This document shows, in pieces, positions 16,783 to 24,733 of a stretch of DNA of 64,000 nucleotides. The position numbers and the translations under genes are program-made. Below the pieces are notes generated by a model. That model was not told the DNA's origin. It ran no database searches and saw only the letters and a program-made list of their open reading frames with translations. Source of the stretch: JACVRN01 sp036403815 (GTDB lineage Bacteria; Acidobacteriota; Blastocatellia; Pyrinomonadales; Pyrinomonadaceae); assembly GCA_036403815.1 (NCBI GenBank), contig DASWQH010000017.1, positions 10,379 through 74,378 on the forward strand, written 5' to 3'. Each line of letters opens with the position of its first letter. The first letter of the stretch is position 1.

Positions 16783-18741
16783 TTATTCACCGGATTCCAA
16801 AAGCGCCCCTTCCTCGTAAGCCAGTACGAGTCGCTCAAGGGCACTGATGCGCTGCAATACTATCTCGCCCTGCTCCGTATCAGAGATGCGGCGTGTACAT
16901 GCGTATTCGCGAATGGTTATGACCTTCGGCACTATGTCGGCTCCTGAAGTAATCGCGTCGGCGATTGATTTGAAGTGATGCAACTCGGCGATAGCGACTC
17001 GTTCCGGCGCTAGAATCAAGGTATAGCCGCGATCCCCGTAGCTCTCCGAGAAAGCGCCGTCAATGGTCACGGCGCTGCCCCCACGCTTGACCGGCTCTTC
17101 CCCCTTCCAGAGCCTCACCGGCACATGACCGTTGACTATCAAGCCGTCTGTGCCCATGCCGAACTCTGCTGCGATGCGGCGGCAGAACTCTGCGTCGTTA
17201 GTCAATTGAAAATAGGGATTCTTATGTTCCTCGTGCGTCTCTACATCTTCAATGAAATACTGCTCGAAAGTTGACATACGGTCTTTACCGAAGAGCGGAG
17301 AGCGCGGCCCTGTCCACAAGTACCAGAGCACGTCCGCGTCCAGACCAACGCGCGCCGCCCCCTTGCGAAACGCGCGCCGCACGCTGGAATCGAACGCGTC
17401 GAACAGCTCACGGCCAGCCGCTAGCCTTCCATCCACTTCGAGCGAGAGCCACTCGCCCTCCTCGTCCACCGGCACGCACCCGTGAAAGATAAGCGCCTGG
17501 TCGCGCCGGAGCCACATCGCGCCGTGCCGTGTAATGTAGGACATGTGCTGCCACAGCCTGTCGCTTGAGACGAAGGACTCGCGCAGGCGTGCCATGCAAT
17601 CGTGCTCATCCCTTGAAAGACTGTAAGGATCGGATGCGTCAACAGTCGGCAGGTAAGAGTCGCGCATCGCATATGTGCGCCCGTCAATTTCCGCCGTGCC
17701 CGCTTTAAGGTTGATACGATGCAGCAGGCGGCGATGCTCCATCATCCATTCCGTATGACGCGCGATTGTTTGTCCTTCAAGCTTGAACTGCATGACGGCG
17801 GCAGCCTTCTGCATACGGGCTATCAGAAGATCATCACGCACGCCCGCTCTCCTGGCTCTGAAACAGTCGGCAGGGTCATCGGCGTAAGCCTTACGCGCGA
17901 GCATCTCAAGGGGCTGAAGCGTTATGCCGTAACCTTCTTCAAGCTGAAAAAGTCTACGATACCTCAAAGAAATGCGCAGCACAGTGGCAATCAGCGCCTC
18001 TTGACCAAGACAAGCTCCCATCCACAATGCGTCGTGATTGCCCCACGTGAATGAAACGCGTGGCTGTCGCCTTAGGTAATCAATAACTTTGTCCAGGCGT
18101 GGGCCACGGTCACCCAGGTCGCCCGCCACAATGAGTTCCGAGACGGATAGGTTACGCACCAGTCTGGAGGTAAGTCTGACGGCTGTTAAATCACGCCCGT
18201 GCTCTGCGAGCGCATCAATCATCTCGTTAATGTATTCAGGGTCGCGCCCTGCGCTCGGCTCAGAGAGCAGTTCTTCACAGATTTCCTTTGCTTCGGCTGG
18301 GAAAAGGTCTGTGACGTGCGAGCGCCTGTAGTTGTGCGCAAGGCCGCGCACTATCTCGAACTGAAGCCTGAGCGTGCGGCGCACCCAATCCTGACGAAAC
18401 GCCGCGTCCATGAGAGCGGGACGAAGCTGCTCTATCATCTCGCGCGGGTAGTAGAGCACGGCCAGAAGTTCCCGTTGTGCTTCAACGGTCAGCTTCTCAC
18501 TGAAAAGCCTTGAGACCAGAGGGCGTAGTGTACCGGAGGCGTTGTTGATGATGTGGCGCAGTTTCTTGTATTCGCCATGCACGTCGCTGACGACATGCAC
18601 AGTTTCCTTGGGCAGAGATAGCGTCGCGCGCAGCACAGCCATTTCCGCCAACGCAGCCCCCGCGGTCGGATAGCGGTACGCCAGGTCGCGCAGCCTTGTT
18701 AATTCCTCAATGCCAAAAGAGACCGCCAACTCTTCATCCAA
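16783..18741 (-). CDS. fbp: Class III fructose-1,6-bisphosphatase
   Basis: 652 residues, the usual length of the Firmicutes-type (class III) enzyme. Metallophosphatase blocks are present: SDVHGEYKK, AGDLGDRGPRLD, WGNHDALWMG and NGHVPVRLW. It removes the 1-phosphate of fructose-1,6-bisphosphate in gluconeogenesis. The start must be a TTG at 18741: the frame has a stop (TAA) in the adjoining 26-bp-arm palindrome and no ATG before the conserved region. The palindrome may have replaced the native 5' end. Growth on uronates needs gluconeogenesis from triose phosphate, which explains its place between kdgK and eda; this is inference. Confidence 0.87.
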   Translation of the reverse strand: MDEELAVSFGIEELTRLRDLAYRYPTAGAALAEMAVLRATLSLPKETVHVVSDVHGEYKKLRHIINNASGTLRPLVSRLFSEKLTVEAQRELLAVLYYPREMIEQLRPALMDAAFRQDWVRRTLRLQFEIVRGLAHNYRRSHVTDLFPAEAKEICEELLSEPSAGRDPEYINEMIDALAEHGRDLTAVRLTSRLVRNLSVSELIVAGDLGDRGPRLDKVIDYLRRQPRVSFTWGNHDALWMGACLGQEALIATVLRISLRYRRLFQLEEGYGITLQPLEMLARKAYADDPADCFRARRAGVRDDLLIARMQKAAAVMQFKLEGQTIARHTEWMMEHRRLLHRINLKAGTAEIDGRTYAMRDSYLPTVDASDPYSLSRDEHDCMARLRESFVSSDRLWQHMSYITRHGAMWLRRDQALIFHGCVPVDEEGEWLSLEVDGRLAAGRELFDAFDSSVRRAFRKGAARVGLDADVLWYLWTGPRSPLFGKDRMSTFEQYFIEDVETHEEHKNPYFQLTNDAEFCRRIAAEFGMGTDGLIVNGHVPVRLWKGEEPVKRGGSAVTIDGAFSESYGDRGYTLILAPERVAIAELHHFKSIADAITSGADIVPKVITIREYACTRRISDTEQGEIVLQRISALERLVLAYEEGALLESGE

Positions 18742-18744
18742 TGC

Positions 18745-18818
18745 GGAATGCGGATTTCGGATTGCGGATTAAAGAACAAAGAAATGCTTTCCAATCCGCA
18801 ATCCGAAATCCGCATTCC
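18745..18818. repeat. Palindrome with 26-bp perfect arms
   Basis: Arms 18745-18770 and 18793-18818 are exact inverted copies built from variants of the word ATCCGCATTCCG. The loop is 22 nt. It separates kdgK from fbp and touches the fbp start codon, so it may be a processing or attenuation site. Confidence 0.8.
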
Positions 18819-18846
18819 ACAATCATCCAAAATCCGCATCCTTCAA

Positions 18847-19950
18847 TCATCTGGCTACGCGTGCGCCGCCGCCCCGCATCACTCGCTCGACCTCCGAAAC
18901 GGTCGCCATAGTGGTGTCGCCCGGCGTCGTCATCGCCAGCGCGCCGTGAGCCGCCCCGCACTCGACCGCATACTGCGCGCCTCTTTCTGTCAGGAAGCCA
19001 TAAATCAACCCGGAGGCGAAAGAGTCTCCGCCTCCGACACGGTCAAAGATTTCAAGGTTTTCGCGCGTCGTCGCTTTGTAGAGTTCCCCGTCCGCATAAC
19101 AGACCGCTCCCCAATCGTTGACCGTCGCCGTCCTGGCATTACGCAGTGTCGTCGCCACTACTTTGAAGTTGGGAAATTCAATGGCGGCGCGCTCAATCAT
19201 ACGACGGAAATTCTCTACATCCAGCTTCGAGTGATGCTCGTCCAATCCCTCGACTTCAAATCCCAGACAGGCCGTGAAGTCTTCTTCGTTGCCGATCATC
19301 ACGTCAACCAGCGAAGCCAGCCCACGATTTACTTCCTGCGCTCGCTCGCGGCCTCCGATTGATTTCCATAAACTGTCCCGGTAGTTCAGATCGTAAGAGA
19401 TGATTGTGCCGTGACGCCGCGCCGCTTCCATAGCCTCTTTGGCGACCGAAGGTGTGGTTTCCGAAAGCGCACAGAAGATGCCGCCCGTGTGGAACCAACG
19501 CGCCCCTTCGCGTCCGAATATCTGCTCCCAGTCAATGTCTCCCGGCTTCAATTGCGAGACAGCCGTATGCCCACGGTCAGAGCATCCGAGCGCTGCGCGC
19601 ACGCCGAACCCGCGCTCCGTGAAGTTCAGACCGTTGCGTACGGTGCGCCCGACGCCGTCATACTTGACCCACTGCACGTGCGATTGGTCAACTCCGCCCT
19701 GATAGATTAAGTCCTGCAAAAGTCTTCCGACGGGATTATCGGCCAGCGCCGTCACCACCGCGGCATCCAATCCGAAGCATCGCTTCAATCCACGCGCGAC
19801 GTTATACTCGCCGCCGCCTTCCCAAACCTGAAACGTGCGGGTCGTATGTATACGGCCATCGCCCGGATCGAGCCTGAGCATGACTTCGCCTAAGGAGACT
19901 ATATCCCAGCGGCAATTCTCTTTTGATTTGAGCTTTAAGTTTTCAGCCAT
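18847..19950 (-). CDS. kdgK: PfkB-family 2-keto-3-deoxygluconate kinase
   Basis: 367 residues. The ribokinase/PfkB fold shows WDIVSLGEVMLRLDPGD at the N-terminus, GGGEYNVARGL for substrate binding, and the C-terminal signature DRVGGGDSFASGLIYG with the catalytic Asp. KDG kinase phosphorylates 2-keto-3-deoxygluconate to KDPG, the substrate of the aldolase encoded in the same run. The substrate assignment comes from the LRLDP-type N-terminus and the neighbours; other keto-deoxy sugar or fructose kinases are conceivable. It begins 9 bp after the stop of the MFS transporter gene, so the two are surely cotranscribed. Confidence 0.8.
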   Translation of the reverse strand: MAENLKLKSKENCRWDIVSLGEVMLRLDPGDGRIHTTRTFQVWEGGGEYNVARGLKRCFGLDAAVVTALADNPVGRLLQDLIYQGGVDQSHVQWVKYDGVGRTVRNGLNFTERGFGVRAALGCSDRGHTAVSQLKPGDIDWEQIFGREGARWFHTGGIFCALSETTPSVAKEAMEAARRHGTIISYDLNYRDSLWKSIGGRERAQEVNRGLASLVDVMIGNEEDFTACLGFEVEGLDEHHSKLDVENFRRMIERAAIEFPNFKVVATTLRNARTATVNDWGAVCYADGELYKATTRENLEIFDRVGGGDSFASGLIYGFLTERGAQYAVECGAAHGALAMTTPGDTTMATVSEVERVMRGGGARVAR

Positions 19951-19959
19951 CTCTTAATC

Positions 19960-21351
19960 TTAGCTTGTTGCGCTCTCGACATTAGCCGGTTCGAGTCTAG
20001 GCGCGAGCAGATGAATGATTCCGAGCGCGATTAGATAGGCGCTGCCCGCGATGATAAAGATGGGCAGGTACGAGCCTGTGAATTGAAGTATCAATCCGAC
20101 CGTGGTAGCCACCAGCATCCCACCGATGGAGCCAGCCATGCCGCCTATGCCGACGACGGAGCCGACGGCGCGGCGCGGGAACATGTCTGACGCCATGGTG
20201 AAGATATTAGCAGACCAGCCCTGATGCGCGGCTGCTGCCAGGCTGACGAGCGCGACCGCGACCCACAGGTTAGAGGCACGGGCAGCGAACATGATAGGCA
20301 CAACCGAGACGGCGCAAAGGAGCATCGCCGTCTTACGAGCTTTGTTCACAGTCCAGCCGATCTTGATGAGTTTGGACGAAAGCCAGCCGCCGCCGATTGA
20401 GCCTATGTCCGCCGCAACGTAGATGACGACGAGCGGCAGCCCTATCTGCGTGATGTTCAACCCGTAGTTTGTATTGAGAAACTTCGGCAGCCAGAAAAGG
20501 TAGACCCACCAGATTGGGTCTGTCAGGAATTTGCCGATGGCGAATGCCCATGTCTGTTTGTGTGGGAAGAGTCGTCCCCAGGGAATCTTCGTAGTAGGCT
20601 CAGCAGGGTCTGATTGTATGTGTGCGAGTTCGGCTCGTGAAAGTTTCGGGTGCTCTTCCGGGCGGCGGTAGGTCATGAGCCAGAAGGCTAACCAGAGAAA
20701 GCCGAGCGCGCCTGTGATAATAAATGCCCACTGCCAGCCGTAGTTGATAGCAATCCAGGGCACGGCGAGCGGCGCGACGATTGCCCCGACATTCGAGCCG
20801 GAATTAAAGATGCCTGTCGCCAGCGCCCGCTCCTTTTTCGGAAACCACTCTGCGACCGTCTTAATCGCCGCAGGAAAGTTGCCTGCCTCGCCCAGTCCGA
20901 GGGCGAAACGCGCCATGCCGAAGCCGAAGGCCGAGCGCGCCGCAGAGTGACACATTGCCGCCACAGACCAGAAGGCAATGGCAATGGAGAAGCCCTTACG
21001 CGTCCCGAATCTGTCCATCAGGTTTCCGACGATGAGCAACCCAAGGGCGTATGCAGCCTGGAACGCCGTGTTGATGTAACCGTACTCTGCCTCGTTCCAG
21101 CCGATAGCGTGCTTGAAAGCTTCGTCGGTGGCGAGTATCCCTAAGACCTGACGGTCAATGTAGTTGATGGTCGTAGCGAAAAAGAGCATCGCACAGATGA
21201 CCCAGCGATAGCGCCCTATGCGAGTGCCAACGCTTTCAAAAACCGCGACGCCAGCACCCACAGCACTCGCTCCGCCCGCCTGCGGCGGGGCAATCTGCGC
21301 TTCGGATTTCGGCAGAGCCGTCGCCTTTACAGTTCGACTCGTATTACTCAT
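19960..21351 (-). CDS. MFS hexuronate transporter (ExuT/ACS family)
   Basis: 463 residues with about 12 membrane segments. The first helices carry the family pattern TTINYIDRQVLGILA, then NLMDRFGTRKGFSIA (loop 2-3 MFS motif), RFALGLGEAGNFPAAIKTVAEWFPKKERALATG and FNSGSNVGAIVAPL, all typical of anion:cation symporters such as ExuT and GudP. Predicted role: proton-driven import of galacturonate, glucuronate or unsaturated products. It lies between the M24-like gene and kdgK, almost abutting kdgK. Confidence 0.87.
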   Translation of the reverse strand: MSNTSRTVKATALPKSEAQIAPPQAGGASAVGAGVAVFESVGTRIGRYRWVICAMLFFATTINYIDRQVLGILATDEAFKHAIGWNEAEYGYINTAFQAAYALGLLIVGNLMDRFGTRKGFSIAIAFWSVAAMCHSAARSAFGFGMARFALGLGEAGNFPAAIKTVAEWFPKKERALATGIFNSGSNVGAIVAPLAVPWIAINYGWQWAFIITGALGFLWLAFWLMTYRRPEEHPKLSRAELAHIQSDPAEPTTKIPWGRLFPHKQTWAFAIGKFLTDPIWWVYLFWLPKFLNTNYGLNITQIGLPLVVIYVAADIGSIGGGWLSSKLIKIGWTVNKARKTAMLLCAVSVVPIMFAARASNLWVAVALVSLAAAAHQGWSANIFTMASDMFPRRAVGSVVGIGGMAGSIGGMLVATTVGLILQFTGSYLPIFIIAGSAYLIALGIIHLLAPRLEPANVESATS

Positions 21352-21397
21352 ATATTTCTCTCAGCATTGACAGATTGATCTGAAATAAAATGACCTC

Positions 21398-22522
21398 TCA
21401 TAGAGGCAGCACGTTTGGGGAAAGGTATTCGCGCCCGCCCGCCTGAGCTGAAATCTGAGGCCAGTCCGGCGTGCTTGTGATGGCTTCTATCCCATCACTG
21501 GAAACAATCGTGGTCTCTTCGACCTTCGTTCCGGTAACAGAAGGATTCCAGGCGAACGCTTGATGAAGATGAACACGCTCTTCACAAAAAGGGTGAGCCA
21601 CCCAGTCTCTTGTACGGTAACCGGTTGCTCCGCCCTGGTGATGCAGATGCTCCTCGCCCTCGAATCCTTCCCGTTGATATGCGCGTGCGGCGACCGTGTA
21701 TAACTCGGCTCCGATTGCGCCCGGTCTGGTCTCTGAAAGAAGCTGCGCGTTGACGTTTGATGCGGCCTCAGTCCGGCGCTTTAATTCATCTGAAACCGAC
21801 CCAGCAGAAATGATTCGGGTTAGCGACGCGATGAGGCCGCCCCTACGCGCGCAAACCACAACCATCAGAACCCGCTCCCACTTCTTCCCGGTCGGGATTG
21901 GGTGACGATAACTATCAATGCGCTCGTCCGCCGCAACCAGATTCACCACCGCATGAATTCCGTAGGCGGCCAACGCGTCCGATGCACGGCGCGCAATCTT
22001 TCTCTCGGTTTCGCCGGGCGTCAGGCTTCTCATCAAGCTACTGATAGCCAGTCCGGCCTCACGCCCCAGTTGTTTGAATCTATCAATTTCGGGCGGGGTC
22101 AGCTCATACCTGCAACGCGCCAGCACGCCCTCAACCGCAGGAACGCTTGCGCTCATGTAAAGATCGGAGCCGAGCGAGTCCGCTTCATACAGCAGGGCAC
22201 GGGCGCGATCAACCAGAAACGAAGGGCTTGCCTTCTCTTCTTCCCAACCAAATTCGATAGGCTCGAAATCTTCTGCGGCAAGCTCTTCCGTGAGAAGCCG
22301 CGGCATCTCAATACGACTCGCCAGCACGAACCGCTTGCCGTCACGCCTGACGAGCAAAGCCCCCGCTCCGGGTTCGCGGCTCGTATCAATCCCATTTCTG
22401 GAGCCTGCTGTGAGCCAGGAGAAGTTGTGCTGTGAACTCAGGAGTACTCCGCCCAGATTCTCTGCGGCGAGCATCCTCATCAACCTTCCGGTCTTCTCAC
22501 TGATCTCTGCGCTTTTGTCCAC
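21398..22522 (-). CDS. M24 (creatinase/aminopeptidase P-like) family protein, probably not a peptidase
   Basis: 374 residues with the two-domain aminopeptidase-P layout: N-terminal creatinase-like domain (LGGVLLSSQHNFSWLTAG) and a pita-bread C-terminal domain (LTPGETERKIARRAS). The usual metal ligands are not all there. The stretch that normally supplies the two aspartates reads RVLMVVVCARRGGLIASLTR. Later, HLHHQGGATGYRTRDW and KVEETTIVS keep a His and Glu-like pattern. I infer a non-peptidase or altered-chemistry member. It is 46 bp from the SDR gene and sits in a uronate operon, so it may act on a carbon metabolite as creatinase does. The function is unknown. Confidence 0.72.
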   Translation of the reverse strand: MDKSAEISEKTGRLMRMLAAENLGGVLLSSQHNFSWLTAGSRNGIDTSREPGAGALLVRRDGKRFVLASRIEMPRLLTEELAAEDFEPIEFGWEEEKASPSFLVDRARALLYEADSLGSDLYMSASVPAVEGVLARCRYELTPPEIDRFKQLGREAGLAISSLMRSLTPGETERKIARRASDALAAYGIHAVVNLVAADERIDSYRHPIPTGKKWERVLMVVVCARRGGLIASLTRIISAGSVSDELKRRTEAASNVNAQLLSETRPGAIGAELYTVAARAYQREGFEGEEHLHHQGGATGYRTRDWVAHPFCEERVHLHQAFAWNPSVTGTKVEETTIVSSDGIEAITSTPDWPQISAQAGGREYLSPNVLPL

Positions 22523-22567
22523 TGCTTAAATGTTTTGAGGGAACGCTAAAAACTCCGGGATTGAAAG

Positions 22568-23344
22568 TTACTGATTGACTCCGCTGGCTAGGAAGCCGCC
22601 ATCTACTGTCAGAATTTCGCCCGTCACAAAACTGGCCGCGTCCGAAGCCAGAAATACTGCTGCACCGGCCAACTCCTCTACACGCCCGAATCGTTTCATA
22701 GGCGTGCGCAGCCGGAACTCAGCACCGCGCTCCGTTTCATCCAGTAGCTTCTGGTTCAGTGCTGTGCGGAAGACCCCTGGCGCAATCGCGTTGACGTTGA
22801 CGCCGCGCGGCGACCACTCGACCGCCAATGATTTCGTCAAAGATGCGACCGCCGCCTTGCTGGCCGAGTAAGCTGCCACTTCATAGAGCGCGACGAAGGT
22901 GGAAAGCGACGCGATGTTGATGATGCGCCCGTACTCGCGCTCAAGCATGTGACGCCCGAAAACCTGGCAGGCGCGTAGAGTACCCGTCAGATTCGTTTCC
23001 ATGATGTCGTTCCAATCTTCCTCGGAGAAATCCAGAGTCGGCGCACGCTTTGTACGTCCGGCAGAGTTGACCAGAATATCTACCTTGCCGAAGGCTTTGA
23101 CCGTCTCATCCAGCACCCGCTCAAGTGATGCGCGGTCGGATACGTCCGAAGCAAGACGTAGCGTATGGCGTCCGCGCTCTTCGATTTCCAGGGCAGCCGC
23201 TTCGACCTGCTCCAAGCGGCGAGAAGTCGGGATAACGTCCGCGCCAGCTTCCGCCAAACCGTGTGCGATGGCGCGCCCGATGCCGGATGTCCCGCCCACC
23301 ACTACCGCCACCCGGTCGGTCAATTCCAATGGAGAGTAGCTCAT
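22568..23344 (-). CDS. SDR-family dehydrogenase, KduD/gluconate-5-dehydrogenase-like
   Basis: 258 residues. Rossmann motif GGTSGIGRAIAHGL at about 17, VDILVNSAG, and the catalytic Ser/Tyr/Lys in INIASLSTF and YSASKAAV. The DFSEEDWNDIMETN region resembles KduD (2-deoxy-D-gluconate 3-dehydrogenase). In a pectin locus it could turn 2,5-diketo-3-deoxygluconate into KDG. It could also stand in for tagaturonate reductase, since no UxaB is seen. SDR sequence alone does not decide between these. It is the first gene of the long minus-strand run and is transcribed from the operator-bearing gap 23345-23768. Confidence 0.8.
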   Translation of the reverse strand: MSYSPLELTDRVAVVVGGTSGIGRAIAHGLAEAGADVIPTSRRLEQVEAAALEIEERGRHTLRLASDVSDRASLERVLDETVKAFGKVDILVNSAGRTKRAPTLDFSEEDWNDIMETNLTGTLRACQVFGRHMLEREYGRIINIASLSTFVALYEVAAYSASKAAVASLTKSLAVEWSPRGVNVNAIAPGVFRTALNQKLLDETERGAEFRLRTPMKRFGRVEELAGAAVFLASDAASFVTGEILTVDGGFLASGVNQ

Positions 23345-23464
23345 TTGATTTTATCCTTTTAAAAGATTGCTGACCCGATTTCCTTAGCCGATAGACCGGG
23401 GCAGGAAGGTTTTTGCCTGCAAGTTTCAGGAAAAAATTAAGCCCTTTTCATCAGCCTCGGAAGA

Positions 23465-23493
23465 TATGACCTGATTTCTAGAAGGTCATACCA
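23465..23493. promoter_or_regulatory. Inverted repeat and operator AGGTCATACCA upstream of the SDR gene
   Basis: TATGACCT (23465-23472) and AGGTCATA (23483-23490) form a dyad with a 10-bp spacer. The right arm overlaps AGGT-CAT-ACCA (23483-23493), whose core GGTCATACCA is the reverse complement of the site on the gntR start codon. A single GntR dimer or a pair could bind here. Confidence 0.45.
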
Positions 23494-23656
23494 ATTAATT
23501 AAGAAGCGAATAGTGTGTAACACCATTGCGAGATTTCTGTCAAGCCCTTTTCTAAAACGGCCAGCCCACTTTCTTTAACAGAATTGCTGTTTAGTGAGAA
23601 TCCCTCTTGCTTTGCGCCTCCTTATGTGGTAAATAATTCTTTCGCCAATGCGAGAC

Positions 23657-23667
23657 TGGTTAAACCA
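23657..23667. promoter_or_regulatory. Perfect TGGT-TAA-ACCA dyad before the NagB-like/uxaA operon
   Basis: An 11-mer identical to the one at 3477-3487, 101 bp upstream of the GTG start of the plus-strand operon. The rest of the 23345-23768 gap holds no gene. Confidence 0.5.
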
Positions 23668-23768
23668 TTTACGGGCACCAACCGTTTTTTCAAAATTCGC
23701 TTCGGCGCTCGGAGGCCGACAATTTCTGCCATTTGATGGGCGGGAATTTAATGCAGGAGGAACCTTAA

Positions 23769-24707
23769 GTGTCAGCACCCGGTAGAGATAAAATAGCACG
23801 TCGCGTAGCGGGAGATAATATCTGGCTCGGCAAGGCTGAACCTGAGGTACAGGACGTGGCTGCGCGTTACGTCGCGCATGAACTCCCGTACGAGGTGCTT
23901 GAGACGGAGGCAGCAGTCGGACGCGCGCAGTTCGAGGAGATTAAGCGGGTTGCCATCGAGAAAGAAGGCGATCTGGTCATCATCCTGCTTGGCGGGCGCG
24001 GTGCGCAGGCACTCTACCGCATACTGGGGGAAAAGGCAGAGACCTCTGAGATTGATGAACTGCTTGGGCGTCTACACGTTTTCACGCAGGATGCCCTCGC
24101 GCCCATGCGTATGAATAATGGCCTGAGCTTCGTGCGCGATTTCGAGCGGCTGCTGGGTGAAGCCTTCTTCCGTAAGGTGAAGAGCTTTACTCCTATGAGC
24201 ACGGATACGTATGACCTGGAAGACGAGCTTGTGCGCTACCTGGAGAAACTGGAATCTCTAGGCGGCATAGACATTTTCTTTCTGGGCCTGGGGCCTGAAG
24301 CGGGCGCTGCGTCTCACCTGGCTTACATCAAGCCGGGGTCGGGAGCGACCGCTATTGATCTGGCGGGCGTGATACCCATCTCCAGCAGTATTCTTGAGCA
24401 CCACATCAAGAAGTTCAAAGTCGGCGGGAGCACCGTCACCGAGACGGATGAAGAGGAATGCCGTAGGGCTTCGCATATTCTGACGCTCGGCCCTGCGGCC
24501 ATCCTCGGAGCAAGGCGTATCGTGCAATCCATCGTGGACGCGAGCACCGCACCCGCCAAGCGCGAGAGCTACAGGCGCGTACTGGAAACTGTAATTTCAG
24601 AATCCAGGGCGACGCGCGCGGCGCAACTGGATGAAAATCCCGGACTCTGGCTGCGTCTGCATCCAAACGTACGGTCTTTGATTCTGCCGGACGTTTTAGA
24701 AGCGTAG
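23769..24707 (+). CDS. NagB/6-phosphogluconolactonase-fold protein, candidate uronate isomerase
   Basis: 312 residues, GTG start with AGGAGG eight bases before it. The family fold shows in degenerate blocks: GDLVIILLGGRGAQALYRIL (sugar-phosphate loop), HVFTQDALAP where NagB has its F-x-D-E motif, DIFFLGLGPEAGAASHLAY in place of GxGxDGHIAFNEP, and ILTLGPAAILGARRIV. The NagB catalytic Asp/His pattern is not conserved, so deaminase activity is unlikely. It heads an operon with uxaA 26 bp downstream and a GntR-type dyad upstream. Because no UxaC is visible in the window, an aldose-ketose isomerase acting on galacturonate is a reasonable hypothesis; a lactonase is the alternative. Confidence 0.7.
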   Translation: MSAPGRDKIARRVAGDNIWLGKAEPEVQDVAARYVAHELPYEVLETEAAVGRAQFEEIKRVAIEKEGDLVIILLGGRGAQALYRILGEKAETSEIDELLGRLHVFTQDALAPMRMNNGLSFVRDFERLLGEAFFRKVKSFTPMSTDTYDLEDELVRYLEKLESLGGIDIFFLGLGPEAGAASHLAYIKPGSGATAIDLAGVIPISSSILEHHIKKFKVGGSTVTETDEEECRRASHILTLGPAAILGARRIVQSIVDASTAPAKRESYRRVLETVISESRATRAAQLDENPGLWLRLHPNVRSLILPDVLEA

Positions 24708-24733
24708 AAGCTACAAAGAAGAGAAAAACCCTT

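Noticed and set aside
18748..19362. 204-codon plus-strand frame across the palindrome and kdgK
   Set aside because: Starts in the repeat and runs antisense through kdgK; not protein-like.
23465..23490. Riboswitch in the uxaA/SDR intergenic region
   Set aside because: Only short dyads of protein-operator type are visible; no conserved aptamer pattern.
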